The notes: generated by a model from the sequence alone, not told the origin. A DNA stretch of 64,000 nt from Tolypothrix sp. FACHB-123 (GCF_014697075.1 NZ_JACJRE010000034.1:1-64000), one strand, 5' to 3'. Positions 36,534-46,191 are shown, counted from the first letter of the stretch. Numbers and translations are program-made.

Positions 36534-36640
36534 GGGACTTCCAAGTACAGCAATATTCAATTGCTATTGTTGACTGTTGGCTGTGAATGAACAGTCAACT
36601 AATTGAAGCAGAATAATTGATTTTTTGAAGTTCCCTAATC
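36533..36640. repeat. MITE-like element with terminal inverted repeats
   Basis: The left end TTAAGGGACTTCCAA and the right end TTTGAAGTTCCCTAATC are imperfect inverted repeats about 108 bases apart. The interior holds TTGACTGTTGGCTG-like heptamer remnants. The ends match the repeat ends at 166-198, 9744-9772 and 63961-63991. There is no coding capacity, which suggests a non-autonomous mobile element. From 36641 to 36892 no gene is seen. Confidence 0.6.
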
Positions 36641-36892
36641 AACCAGCCAGAGTCTATTTTCTCAGATATCGAGAGCTATGTACTAGTAGCTTATAATACA
36701 CAGTATCAACTTAGAATCTCGCTGAAGTGATAACTTTTGCAAAGAGCAGCTAATTTAAGTATTTGTATGGTTATTATATGTAAAATTTATAGATGAGCAT
36801 GGTAAGTGGGCTAAAACCATGTTGAATTTTTGAGTTTGCTAACTAACTTACTCCATGATGATTTGACGATTTTACAATTTCGCCAACTGGGG

Positions 36893-37375
36893 ATGATTGA
36901 TATTATGCCTAATTCATCGTTTATAGCTGCTAACCAGAAAAATGCTGCAACCAAGCGGGATGTGAAGCAAGTTCCGTTTGTTGAGTTATTCAATCATCGC
37001 GTACAGGGAGTAGTTTCTAGCGGTTCTGATATTGAACGGGTATATGTATCTTTTTTTGAAGCCGGAACCCTAGATTATTATTGCAGTACAAATAATAATC
37101 GCCCTTGTGGAGGTTTAAGCGGCTATCCCTGCAAACATTTACAAGCTGTGATGAAAGAAGCGATCGCAGCTTACGGTATTGACCAAGTAATAAATTATCT
37201 TAAAGTTCCCGGCGACCCCAGTCAAATTACTTCCCTAAACGACATCATCAACCGTCGCGGTACAGTAAAAAAAGAACCAGCCAGCGAAGTCTTCAGCCGT
37301 TTTTTAAACTACCTCCGCTACCTAGAATTACAAACCGCTAACTCTCCCCTACCTGAAATGAGTTGGTTTGTTTAA
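36893..37375 (+). CDS. SWIM-like zinc finger protein
   Basis: A protein of about 160 residues with a divergent SWIM-type zinc-binding segment: YYCSTNNNRPCGGLSGYPCK followed by HLQ, giving Cys, Cys and a terminal Cys-x-His pair. SWIM fingers bind DNA or protein. The frame can be extended with a TTG at 36830, and ATG at 36905 is another possible start; ATG 36893 is a compromise. It is the first of five same-strand genes (unknown, vWA, MoxR, DUF5682-like), an order that recalls SWIM-containing MoxR clusters of other bacteria. Confidence 0.65.
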   Translation: MIDIMPNSSFIAANQKNAATKRDVKQVPFVELFNHRVQGVVSSGSDIERVYVSFFEAGTLDYYCSTNNNRPCGGLSGYPCKHLQAVMKEAIAAYGIDQVINYLKVPGDPSQITSLNDIINRRGTVKKEPASEVFSRFLNYLRYLELQTANSPLPEMSWFV

Positions 37376-37380
37376 TTATA

Positions 37381-37506
37381 GGGCATGGGGCATGGGGCAT
37401 TGGGCATTGGGCAGAGACGCGATGAATCGCGTCTGTACAATTTTCAGTTGTTGAAGACAGAAATACAGAAACTAAATTACGAATTACGAATTACGAATTA
37501 CGAATT
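37381..37506. repeat. Heptamers and palindrome between cluster genes
   Basis: GGGCATG/GGGCATT heptamers (37381-37411), the AGACGCGATGAATCGCGTCT palindrome (37415-37434) and four ATTACGA heptamers (about 37477-37505) fill the spacer before the next gene start. Confidence 0.8.
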
Positions 37507-37512
37507 AATATC

Positions 37513-38901
37513 ATGGCTTTCCCCGGCGCATTGCATCAAATCAGCGAAAGCAATCAAGAAATATTCGAGTTGATTGCAAGTTTAGATGAGTGTTTTATTA
37601 CTGGTTTTGCGAATTTAGATGAGCAACATTTACAAACTTTACAATCTATAGAGCGTGTATTTACTGGCACGCCTTTACAACAATCTTTAACTGAATCTAC
37701 TCAGGCAATTAGCACAAATGAGTTTGTAGATAAGCATTTTGCTGTATTGGCGACTGTCCGCGCTGCTATTCAAGGAGCATTATTTGATACATTACAAGCT
37801 CAAGTCAGGAGTTTGTTAGGACGCGCAGCTATAGCTGAAGTAGAACACAAAGATGCAGATGAAGAACCGCCGAATAATGTCAAAGTGTTGTTAGCTAGTG
37901 TGCGTCACTGGTTAATGGAAATTGCTTTAGTCGGTTATGCACGTTTAGATATTTCCACGTTGGTTCCGTTTTTAGGGACACTCGAACAAATCCAAGCGGA
38001 ACCTTTATTAATTAGACAAGCTGCTTTACTGACTGGCTATTTTCATGAATTGATGCGCAATCTTCCCGTCGCTGATAGCCAAGCAATACCTAACTATCGT
38101 TGGGTTGATTTGTGGACTCAGGCGATGTTAGGCACTATGCGCCCAGCTATTCTACCGCAATCATCGCCAATATCGGGAAATTTAGAAATTTTAGGTTTAG
38201 ATTTACGCCAACACGCCAATTTAGTTAGCTTTACAGCCTATGGGTTGCTAAATGCAAACAATCAAACTCAACTGGTGCGAGTTACTCAATCAGCTTACAA
38301 GGTAGATGCAATTAATAACGAACAAATTTGGTTGTTATTTCCCAACGCGACTAATTTATTGGATGCTTTCGCCCAAAACCGCAGATTGCAAATTAAAGAT
38401 GTACCTTTGCTACCTACTGGAGATTTATTGTGGCAAGGTCAAGGTGAACTTGGTGAAAATTATAATTTAATCAAACGGGCGGCGGAATTTTTTGCTGAGA
38501 ATACAGGTAACAGCTTGATTTATTCTACAGTGGCAGCGTGCGATCGCCATCCCATCCAACTTGCGGAACCGATATATCTCAGTAATTATCAAGTCGTCAA
38601 AAATGACGAGAATATTGTTTTAAGTTGGGGTGATGCGGGTGAACTCAGCATTGCTAATGAACGTATCAGCAGTTTATCAGAACTAAATTTAGACATAATC
38701 GCCAAATCTCAGCAAATATTCGGCTTATTACGCTTTGATGCGGGTAAATGGTCAGTGCAACCTTTAGCAGTAGCAGTGAAAAACAAAATCACATCTACTG
38801 GACAAACCGCAGCATCAGTCATTGCGAAGAAAGATTCCATCAAAAATAGCGTCGTGGGAATTTTACAAGAACGTTCTAGCCGACTACTGCGTAAGGGTTG
38901 A
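37513..38901 (+). CDS. Unknown protein of MoxR/vWA cluster
   Basis: A 462-residue soluble protein without a recognised domain. The first half (about 1-200) is mainly helical (VLLASVRHWLMEIALVGYARL, FHELMRNLP); the second half is mixed alpha/beta with several strands (VVKNDENIVLSWGDAGELSI). No signal peptide or membrane helix. The vWA gene begins nine bases after its stop, so translational coupling within one operon is likely. It may be an adaptor or substrate-binding subunit; it occupies the place of DUF5691-type genes in comparable clusters, but similarity is not evident. Confidence 0.7.
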   Translation: MAFPGALHQISESNQEIFELIASLDECFITGFANLDEQHLQTLQSIERVFTGTPLQQSLTESTQAISTNEFVDKHFAVLATVRAAIQGALFDTLQAQVRSLLGRAAIAEVEHKDADEEPPNNVKVLLASVRHWLMEIALVGYARLDISTLVPFLGTLEQIQAEPLLIRQAALLTGYFHELMRNLPVADSQAIPNYRWVDLWTQAMLGTMRPAILPQSSPISGNLEILGLDLRQHANLVSFTAYGLLNANNQTQLVRVTQSAYKVDAINNEQIWLLFPNATNLLDAFAQNRRLQIKDVPLLPTGDLLWQGQGELGENYNLIKRAAEFFAENTGNSLIYSTVAACDRHPIQLAEPIYLSNYQVVKNDENIVLSWGDAGELSIANERISSLSELNLDIIAKSQQIFGLLRFDAGKWSVQPLAVAVKNKITSTGQTAASVIAKKDSIKNSVVGILQERSSRLLRKG

Positions 38902-38910
38902 GGAAAAATC

Positions 38911-40335
38911 ATGGATACAGAACAAATTGCTCAACGCCGTCAAGTTGTATACTGGCGCTTACTAACCAGTATGTTTGGCTTTAGCGAACAGGGTGCAAAT
39001 TTTGAACACATGGCGACAGAAGTTGTCAGCGAGTTAAATTTACCCCAATTAATCCTCGACCCTAATATTAGTATTGAAAACTTACTCCACCGCTACCCAG
39101 AATTAGAAGCAGATTTTAATAATCCCATTATTCCCCAAGACGACGCGAACGAAGCTGAAACCGCTACCCTACGTCGAGGCTTAGTTTTCTCCAAATTACT
39201 CCTCAATGCTTTCGGCCCCAATACCCAAACCGGAGTTGTCACCGCACAACAATACGCGCAATGGCTGAAAGATGTGGGATTTTTAGAAAAAGCCTTGGGA
39301 TGTCAACCGGGAAGTTTGCGCGGACAAGGGCCGGGAATTGGGAAAAATCCCGGACAGCAAAATCAAGGACAAGGTAGCAGTCAAAGTGGTGGTATGGGTG
39401 CGGGTTTAGGTACTGGTGGCGGTTTCACCGTTACCGAAGAACAACTGCGCGCCACCCTCAAAGCGTTGGAAGGTGAATTAATTCACCGCATGGCTTTACA
39501 TGAAGTCCTCAAAGATGACAGATTAGCCAGTCAACTTACGCCATCAATGGCTTTGGTGGAACAGCTATTACGAGAAAAAGCGAATTTATCAGGAAATGCG
39601 CTGAAAAATGCTAAACGGTTGATTCAGGAATATGTAGACGAACTAGCGCAAGTACTGCGTTTACAAGTAGCGCAAGCTGTTGCTGGAAAAATTGATTATT
39701 CGGTTCCACCAAAAAGGATATTTCGCAACTTAGATTTAAAGCGGACAATTTGGAAGAATTTAACTAATTGGAACCCCGAAGAACAGAGATTATTTGTTGA
39801 TAGGTTGTATTACCACCATACAGCCAAGAAAAAAACACCAACTCGCATGATTGTAGTTGTTGACCAATCAGGTTCAATGGTGGATGCGATGGTGCAATGT
39901 ACAATTCTCGCGTCAATTTTTGCTGGACTTCCCAATGTGGATGTGCATTTATTGGCGTTTGATACGCAAGTCATTGATTTAACAGCTTGGGTACATGATC
40001 CCTTTGAGGTTTTATTACGGACTCAATTAGGTGGGGGAACACATATTTATGCGGCGTTAGTGGAAGCTGCACAAAAGATTTTAGAACCAAATAATACGGC
40101 GATGGTGTTAATTTCTGATTTTTATGAAGGTGGTAGCGACCAAGTTTTATTTGATTATATTAAGTCTTTGAAGGAGTCGGGGTTGCATTTTATTCCGGTG
40201 GGTGCGGTGACGAGTTCGGGATATTTCAGCGTGAATCAATGGTTTCGGGATAAGTTGAAGGAGTTAGGTATGCCGATTTTAACAGGGAGTCCGAAGAAGT
40301 TAATTCAGGAGTTAAAGAAGGTGATTGTGAGTTGA
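38911..40335 (+). CDS. vWA-domain protein, CoxE/ViaA-like
   Basis: A 474-residue protein. The N-terminal 300 residues are helical, interrupted by a Gly/Gln-rich linker (about 140-175). The C-terminal von Willebrand A domain has a complete MIDAS: DQSGS (about 318-322), the Thr in GGGTHIYAAL and the Asp in LISDFYEGG. Such proteins act with MoxR AAA+ ATPases, as in RavA-ViaA, NorQ-NorD and CoxD-CoxE, in metal insertion or complex remodelling. The MoxR gene follows 150 bases downstream. No secretion signal, so it acts in the cytosol. Confidence 0.88.
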   Translation: MDTEQIAQRRQVVYWRLLTSMFGFSEQGANFEHMATEVVSELNLPQLILDPNISIENLLHRYPELEADFNNPIIPQDDANEAETATLRRGLVFSKLLLNAFGPNTQTGVVTAQQYAQWLKDVGFLEKALGCQPGSLRGQGPGIGKNPGQQNQGQGSSQSGGMGAGLGTGGGFTVTEEQLRATLKALEGELIHRMALHEVLKDDRLASQLTPSMALVEQLLREKANLSGNALKNAKRLIQEYVDELAQVLRLQVAQAVAGKIDYSVPPKRIFRNLDLKRTIWKNLTNWNPEEQRLFVDRLYYHHTAKKKTPTRMIVVVDQSGSMVDAMVQCTILASIFAGLPNVDVHLLAFDTQVIDLTAWVHDPFEVLLRTQLGGGTHIYAALVEAAQKILEPNNTAMVLISDFYEGGSDQVLFDYIKSLKESGLHFIPVGAVTSSGYFSVNQWFRDKLKELGMPILTGSPKKLIQELKKVIVS

Positions 40336-40485
40336 AAGAACTCACCCATATTCGCTGCAAAATTTTCTTATTTCGTGATCTCCGCGCCTACAGGGTTTGT
40401 TAAAAGAAATGAACCGCCAAGACGCCAAGTACGCCAAGGAAGAAGAGTTTAAAAGAGATTTTACATTAATTATTAGGAGATAAAA

Positions 40486-41640
40486 ATGGCAAGGGTTAAA
40501 AGTAATAATACAAGTAGCGGGACGAAAGATAATACTGTGATGTTAAGACAGCCGGCGGAAATGAAATATGCCGAAGAGTTGGAATATTTAGCGTCAATTG
40601 ATAAAGGTACAAAACCATTTTCTTGGCGACTGTCGCCGCAAATGGTGCGGACTTTTGTGTTGGGAAGTACGCCATCGCAAAAGTTAGATAGGCAAATTGA
40701 ACAGAAATGGTATGGAGATCGCGCGATCGCAGAACGTGCTATTGTCACTTTAGCCTCTGACCGGGGTTTATTGTTGATTGGTGACCCTGGTACAGGTAAA
40801 AGCTGGTTAGCTGAATTACTCGCAGCGGCGATTTCTGGTAATTCAACTTATGTAGTTCAAGGAACAGCAGGAACCACAGAAGACCAAATCAAATATTCTT
40901 GGAACGTGGCGATGGTGATTGCATCTGGTCAATCCCGCGATTCTTTGATACCCTCACCAATTATGACAGCAATGCATAGCGGTGCAATGGGCAGATTTGA
41001 GGAGTTAACCCGCTGTACTTCCGATGTCCAAGATGCACTGATATCTATACTGAGTGAAAAGTATATTTCAATTCCCGAATTAAAGATAGATAACGTAGCT
41101 TTTGCTCAACCCGGATTTAATGTCATCGCTACAGCTAACAGTCGCGACAGGGGTGTCAATGAACTTTCTTCAGCGTTGAAACGGCGGTTTAATTTCGTAC
41201 ACATGCCGGTGGTGACAAATAAGAAGCAGGAAAAAGAAATTATCCTCTTCCGCACCAAGGAATTAATGAACCGTCACGGCTTTGAAGTCGATGTTCCGCC
41301 AACATTATTAGATGTATTATTGCAGACCTTTGCCGACTTACGCGAAACCAGCGCCGCCGCCAGTTCCGATGACCAGCGTTTAGAATCAGCACTTTCCACA
41401 GCCGAACAAATTGGTGTGTTAGAAGATGCGATTTTACACAGCCGGTATTTTGGCGCGACTAATTTAGAAGCGGGTGCATTAGCTAAATCATTAGTCGGTA
41501 CTTTAGTACGTCGTCAACCAGAAGATATTTCCGTAATGAATCAATTTTGGCACGCCGTTGTGGAGAAGCGCAGTCAAGAACAAAAAGGTGAATGGGAAGC
41601 CTTCCTCGAAGGTGGGAAACAAGCGATGGGTTTATTTTAA
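40486..41640 (+). CDS. MoxR-family AAA+ ATPase
   Basis: A 384-residue ATPase. Walker A is GDPGTGKSW (99-107). The Walker B region reads MGRFEELTRC, with sensor and arginine-finger segments NVIATANSRDRG and SSALKRRFNF, typical of MoxR/RavA. A C-terminal lid follows. A good ribosome binding site (TTAGGAGAT) is eight bases upstream. It should remodel a partner in an ATP-dependent way together with the upstream vWA protein; the client may be the DUF5682-like product downstream. Confidence 0.9.
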   Translation: MARVKSNNTSSGTKDNTVMLRQPAEMKYAEELEYLASIDKGTKPFSWRLSPQMVRTFVLGSTPSQKLDRQIEQKWYGDRAIAERAIVTLASDRGLLLIGDPGTGKSWLAELLAAAISGNSTYVVQGTAGTTEDQIKYSWNVAMVIASGQSRDSLIPSPIMTAMHSGAMGRFEELTRCTSDVQDALISILSEKYISIPELKIDNVAFAQPGFNVIATANSRDRGVNELSSALKRRFNFVHMPVVTNKKQEKEIILFRTKELMNRHGFEVDVPPTLLDVLLQTFADLRETSAAASSDDQRLESALSTAEQIGVLEDAILHSRYFGATNLEAGALAKSLVGTLVRRQPEDISVMNQFWHAVVEKRSQEQKGEWEAFLEGGKQAMGLF

Positions 41641-41768
41641 CCAATATCTCTCTATAACTTTCTTTCCTTCGTGTCCTTCGCGTCTTCGCGGTTCGTTTTC
41701 TCTTTTATCTCACGCAAAGGCGCAAAGACACAAAGAAGAACTCCAAATATTTGGAAACTTCCTAAACT

Positions 41769-44579
41769 ATGAGCCTACCAACTGCATTCAACGCACTCCA
41801 AGAACAACTCCTCAACGCTGCGAAAAAATTCGCTACCGATGCACAACCATTAAGCGAAATGCTAACCGCTTTAATACAAGACGTAGAAAAAGCCAGCAGC
41901 GAACCTTTAGAAATTTTCCCCGTCTGTCATCACTCCCCATCCTCCGCTTTGCAGATGGTGCGACGTTTACGGGAAAAACCGCCGAAAGTCATCTACTTGG
42001 AACTGTGCGAAGACTTACAAAACACCGTTGAAAATCTCCGCGATTGTAAATTACCCGTCGCTTTACAAGCTTTCGCTGCGGAATCTGAGCATTTTTCGCC
42101 CAAAATCATGCCGTTGAGTGTGGTTGCACCCATTACCGAAGCTTCCGCCGAATATCAAGCGATCGCATTTGCTCTGCAAAATCCCGAAACTCAGCTAGTA
42201 TTTGTAGATAGGGCGGTGGATTTTGTCTTTCAATGGGAACCCCCCGATACTAAACTTGCTGAAGAATCCGAAGAACCCGCCAGCGATGAAGCGAAAATGC
42301 ATGGTTCGGCTGTAGGTGTAGAAGTCGGTAGTCTTGTCCCTACTTTTGACCAATTTTTAAGCTTTTTACTCCGCAACTCCAATACCCGCCACTTTTCAGA
42401 ATGGTGGGATGAATATGTAGAAACCGCAATTATCGGCGCAGACTACGACACCTACCGCCAAGTCATGTTCCTCATCGGTAGCTTAATGCGCCGCTTAGGA
42501 ACCCGCAATAAAGATATCGAAATCGACCGTCAGCGCGAACGCTATATGTGGACTACCATGAAAAAACACATGGCGGCGCATAATATTGCACCATCGAAAG
42601 CTATCTATATATGTGGTGCAGCACACTCCGCTAGCGATGTAGCAGAATATAGCGTTAATAATAATAATCTCTGGGAAATCCCGGAACGCACCCAAACCAA
42701 ATGGTTATATGGTTTAATTCCTTCTAGTTTTGCGGCTATTGAATACCAATTTCATCATCCAGCCGGTACGGTATCCCTAGCAGAAGCAACTTGGAAAAAG
42801 AATCTTAAAGTTACTGGATTAAAGGGATTCTCGCTCAATAAAGAAGAGAAACACACTAAAACAAAGCCAAGTCCTGTTACAGCCACCAATTCCACCCTCG
42901 CAGCCTTCTTAACTCGTCCCCCAGAACTAGCCATAGCTGACACAGAACAATTATTGCAATGGTGCGCGGATATTGTCGGATTGGCGCGGAAAAATGCCTA
43001 TTTAGCCAGTACAGCAGACTCTATCGCCATTTATCAAACCTCAATGCTGCTAGCTGGGATGCGAAATAGAATGCACCCCACACCCTACGATTTTCAAGAT
43101 GCAGCAATTACCTGTTTAGAAAAAGACCGCACTCCCAAAAAACGCAATATTTACCAACTTTGCCAAATTTTACTCGGAGGCGATCGCATTGGTACGGTTG
43201 GTTACGCTTCGTTACCTCCCCTAGCGCAAGATGTGTACGATAGGCTTCAACCACTGGGTGTCAACCTACTTGCACAAACCAACCAACGCGCCTTAATGGA
43301 TTTCAAACAGCAGCCAGAACTTTTACCCTGTTCTGATGTGCTGTGGCGATTGCATTATTTGTTGGGTGATACGATTGTAAAACCAATTATGGGCGATCGC
43401 AGTCTTGGTTCCAAACCAATTCAAGAATCTTGGGAAATTCGCATCGGTAAATACCAACGCCATCTTATTATGGTTGGTTATGAAGGTGTCAGCATCGAGC
43501 AAGTTTTAGAACAGCGTCTCAAACAAACAGCTTTCTCTCCCCAAGCCAAAACCAGCGATGTTCTCAAAGCCACGGAAGATAGTATTTTATACGCGCGGAG
43601 TTTGCGACTGACTCAAGAACTCGGAGAACACGCAATTTCTCTCCTCAAACAAGAAACAGGTGTCAGCGACGCACCCCAAGTATTTGAACGAGTCCGCAGG
43701 TTAGTGCATTATTACCGCGCCACACCCACAGGCTTACCACAATGGATAGAAAATTTTGTCACCACAGGCTACGGACATTACGCCACCTTACTACCCCAAG
43801 CCTTCGCAGATAGAGGAACCACCCCCGAACAAATCGCCGGGATGTTGAATTTTATCTTCACCCTGGAAAGTTTAGCTTTATCTCTCGGTTGTAACCGCAG
43901 TCAATTATTAATCGGTGTGAAACAATCCAGCCAAGGTTTAGACGACCCCGCCAAAATCGGTTTATTGTGGACAACAGAATGGTTACTAACATTAAGAAAA
44001 CTAGAAGAAATTCGGGAATTTTTCAATGATGTGATTAACAACGAAATGTTAATTAAATCTTTCCCTGAATACCTAAATGGGTTTATTTTATCTTTAACCT
44101 TTGCACCGAGAATTAGTAAATTTGTTGTCGAACTGTTAAGTAAATTATTCGCCACAGTTCCCGATAAAATTTTATTACCTTGGCTACCAAGCCTAATTCT
44201 TAAACTGCGACCTCATGCGCAAATTCTCCAAGGATTAATCAAAGAAGCCTCAAGTAATTTCCCGAAGAGTTTAGCCGGCTTTAATAACTGGATTCCTGCA
44301 TGGTCAAAGCCGCAACCTGATATGCAAAAGCAGGTGCAGCTAGTTGATGCTGCACCCACACTCAGCGAAAGTGAATTAAGAATTAGAGAATTTCTGTTTA
44401 ATTATTCAGCAACAACTAATGTGTTAGCTAAATTATTAGGTATTGGAAATTTGAGTTGGGAAGATAATCTAGAACTTTCTGAAAATCCCAGCAATAATTT
44501 ATCTGAATCTGAATCAAAAGCTCAACAATTAATCAATACCTATTCAGCAACCTTAAACTACTTTGCTGCTGTATTGTAA
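41769..44579 (+). CDS. DUF5682-like protein with TraB/EreA-type two-His domain
   Basis: A 936-residue soluble protein. The N-terminal domain shows FPVCHHSPSSA (His54-His55), then VIYLELCED (about 75-82), SAEYQAIAFAL with LVFVDRAVDF, and IYICGAAHSASDV (about 277-289). This order matches DUF5682 (HHGPGSA, then IEGP, WxA, ID, then GxxH), a branch I relate to the TraB/EreA/ChaN fold, with the paired His and later His as likely active-site or metal residues. Residues 400-936 are helical repeats. It closes the SWIM-unknown-vWA-MoxR operon and may be the effector. The reaction is unknown. Confidence 0.75.
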   Translation: MSLPTAFNALQEQLLNAAKKFATDAQPLSEMLTALIQDVEKASSEPLEIFPVCHHSPSSALQMVRRLREKPPKVIYLELCEDLQNTVENLRDCKLPVALQAFAAESEHFSPKIMPLSVVAPITEASAEYQAIAFALQNPETQLVFVDRAVDFVFQWEPPDTKLAEESEEPASDEAKMHGSAVGVEVGSLVPTFDQFLSFLLRNSNTRHFSEWWDEYVETAIIGADYDTYRQVMFLIGSLMRRLGTRNKDIEIDRQRERYMWTTMKKHMAAHNIAPSKAIYICGAAHSASDVAEYSVNNNNLWEIPERTQTKWLYGLIPSSFAAIEYQFHHPAGTVSLAEATWKKNLKVTGLKGFSLNKEEKHTKTKPSPVTATNSTLAAFLTRPPELAIADTEQLLQWCADIVGLARKNAYLASTADSIAIYQTSMLLAGMRNRMHPTPYDFQDAAITCLEKDRTPKKRNIYQLCQILLGGDRIGTVGYASLPPLAQDVYDRLQPLGVNLLAQTNQRALMDFKQQPELLPCSDVLWRLHYLLGDTIVKPIMGDRSLGSKPIQESWEIRIGKYQRHLIMVGYEGVSIEQVLEQRLKQTAFSPQAKTSDVLKATEDSILYARSLRLTQELGEHAISLLKQETGVSDAPQVFERVRRLVHYYRATPTGLPQWIENFVTTGYGHYATLLPQAFADRGTTPEQIAGMLNFIFTLESLALSLGCNRSQLLIGVKQSSQGLDDPAKIGLLWTTEWLLTLRKLEEIREFFNDVINNEMLIKSFPEYLNGFILSLTFAPRISKFVVELLSKLFATVPDKILLPWLPSLILKLRPHAQILQGLIKEASSNFPKSLAGFNNWIPAWSKPQPDMQKQVQLVDAAPTLSESELRIREFLFNYSATTNVLAKLLGIGNLSWEDNLELSENPSNNLSESESKAQQLINTYSATLNYFAAVL

Positions 44580-44599
44580 TTTATGATAAAGCTAAATCA

Positions 44600-44656
44600 A
44601 ATACCCAATGCCCAATGCCCAATGCCCAAAATCTCAAGGGTGGGGTTTCCCCACCC
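44600..44656. repeat. CCCAATG heptamers plus perfect hairpin
   Basis: Three CCCAATG heptamers (about 44603-44626) precede GGGTGGGG-TTT-CCCCACCC (44638-44656), a perfect 8-bp hairpin between convergent genes. It has no T-run but could block transcription from both sides. Confidence 0.65.
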
Positions 44657-44665
44657 CTACGGGAT

Positions 44666-45073
44666 TTAAAAATCTTCCAAACCCAATGTAAGAAATCGTT
44701 CAATGACTGGATCTTTTTCTGCTTTTAATTCCTTATGAGAATCAGATTCCACAACTTCAACAGGTTGCTCAATTTTCGGCTCAATTTTCGGCTCAATTGG
44801 CTGATAAATTGATTGTATCGGCTGAGGTGCTTCTTCAACCACAGCAACGACAGGCGAAGCGGGTTGTTGTGGTTTTGGTGGTGATTGCTTCGACTTTTTG
44901 CGTTTGGATTTCAACTGAATTTGGGTAATTTGTGTCGTCGCACCCAGTCCCATCATTGTACTAGCGACTGTGTACATTGCATTCTGATTTAAGTATTGTA
45001 CGCCCAAATATCCGACTGCGATCGCAGATACTGTGGCGGAGATGCTTCCCATGATAATTTGCTGCTGTTTCAA
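44666..45073 (-). CDS. Hypothetical protein with N-terminal membrane segments
   Basis: A 135-residue protein. Two hydrophobic stretches (about 6-28 and 32-46) are followed by a basic patch (KSKRKKSKQ), a Pro-rich linker with an EPKIEPKIEQP repeat, and a short conserved-looking C-terminus (PVIERFLTLGLEDF). The architecture suggests a membrane anchor with a flexible cytosolic arm. No family is recognised. Confidence 0.6.
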   Translation of the reverse strand: MKQQQIIMGSISATVSAIAVGYLGVQYLNQNAMYTVASTMMGLGATTQITQIQLKSKRKKSKQSPPKPQQPASPVVAVVEEAPQPIQSIYQPIEPKIEPKIEQPVEVVESDSHKELKAEKDPVIERFLTLGLEDF

Positions 45074-45729
45074 CTATTTATCCTTGATTTGCTTGGTAGT
45101 TTATACGTATTTAGCTCCTGGAATTAATGTAGCATTAATTACAAATTAGTCTATTGAATAGCCACATTAATGGCCAGCCATCCCGGCAGTTAAATAGACT
45201 TAATACACCAAGTCTAGCTAGGCTAATTTTGAATGACTCTTGTAAAACAAGAGCAGTCAGAGCTTTTGAGATTTAGCTCCACTCCTCAATAGCCTAATCT
45301 ACTGACAACGGTCAACCTTTTGCTACATATTGTTAGAGATAATACAGATACCGCATTTACTTCAAGTTTGCAAGTAACTTTAAACACAAGATGCTCAATC
45401 GTTCAATTGAGCACTGCTTAGGAGATCAGGTCAATATTCAGTCGTTATGAGAACCAATGGCAATCATACCGCATCCACGGAAATGCGATCGCATCTTGAA
45501 AATGCCTAAATCCGCTTATAAGCCTAAATAGCTCAGTCAACCAGCTATAAAACAAGCATTTCGACTAACTCAATACAAAAGCTGGATATTAATAGTAAAG
45601 AAAACTCTATGATGCAATTACATAACAACGATTCGCATCTCATTCTCTGCGTACCTCCGCGTTTACCTTTGCGTACCTTTGCGTTTAAATCTTCACCCTC
45701 AATAAGCCACGATTTTATGCAAACCTGTA
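45074..45729. other. Intergenic region, no gene seen
   Basis: About 650 bases. A small perfect hairpin TGCTCAAT...ATTGAGCA lies at 45392-45413, and a CTTTGCGTACCTTTGCGTTT repeat at about 45667-45686. No RNA gene was recognised. Confidence 0.5.
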
Positions 45730-46059
45730 CTAAGGTAATAATTGCAATTTCACTTTTCCAGTAGTAAGCATAGTGTAGCCCATGCTCACTGCCATTAATG
45801 ATAAAGCAAAGGAAACAAGCGAGATTGGCGCAATAAAAATGACACTACTCATAATTGCATAAGCCAAGCTAGCAGCAATCATCAACCAAGCATATTGACG
45901 ATTTTGTCCACCATATTTTAATGTCAATATTCCACTAGTTATCAACAACATCACAGGCAAACTAGGAATAAAGTATCCAGAAAAAATTACACTACTTGCC
46001 AAAACCTTAATGCCAAAAAGCATCAAAACTAATCCAATAAATCTAATTATAAATTTCAT
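45730..46059 (-). CDS. Small polytopic membrane protein
   Basis: A 109-residue hydrophobic protein with about four membrane helices (about 5-22, 28-47, 56-77, 80-100) and a short charged loop (KYGGQNRQY). No family is recognised. No neighbour on the same strand is close enough to define an operon. Confidence 0.6.
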   Translation of the reverse strand: MKFIIRFIGLVLMLFGIKVLASSVIFSGYFIPSLPVMLLITSGILTLKYGGQNRQYAWLMIAASLAYAIMSSVIFIAPISLVSFALSLMAVSMGYTMLTTGKVKLQLLP

Positions 46060-46191
46060 TATCTATTGCTGTGTAGGTTCGCAATAGAATTTAGGTTTGA
46101 CAGATACAAATTATGCAACATCACCCCCAGTTTTTGTTAGGAGTGACATTGCAAGCCTATAATAGCCATTGACAATTATCTGCAATCATCT

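Noticed and set aside
45392-45413. Small hairpin in the 45-kb intergenic region as a terminator or sRNA
   Set aside because: Only 8 bp of stem with no T-run or promoter; too weak to call.
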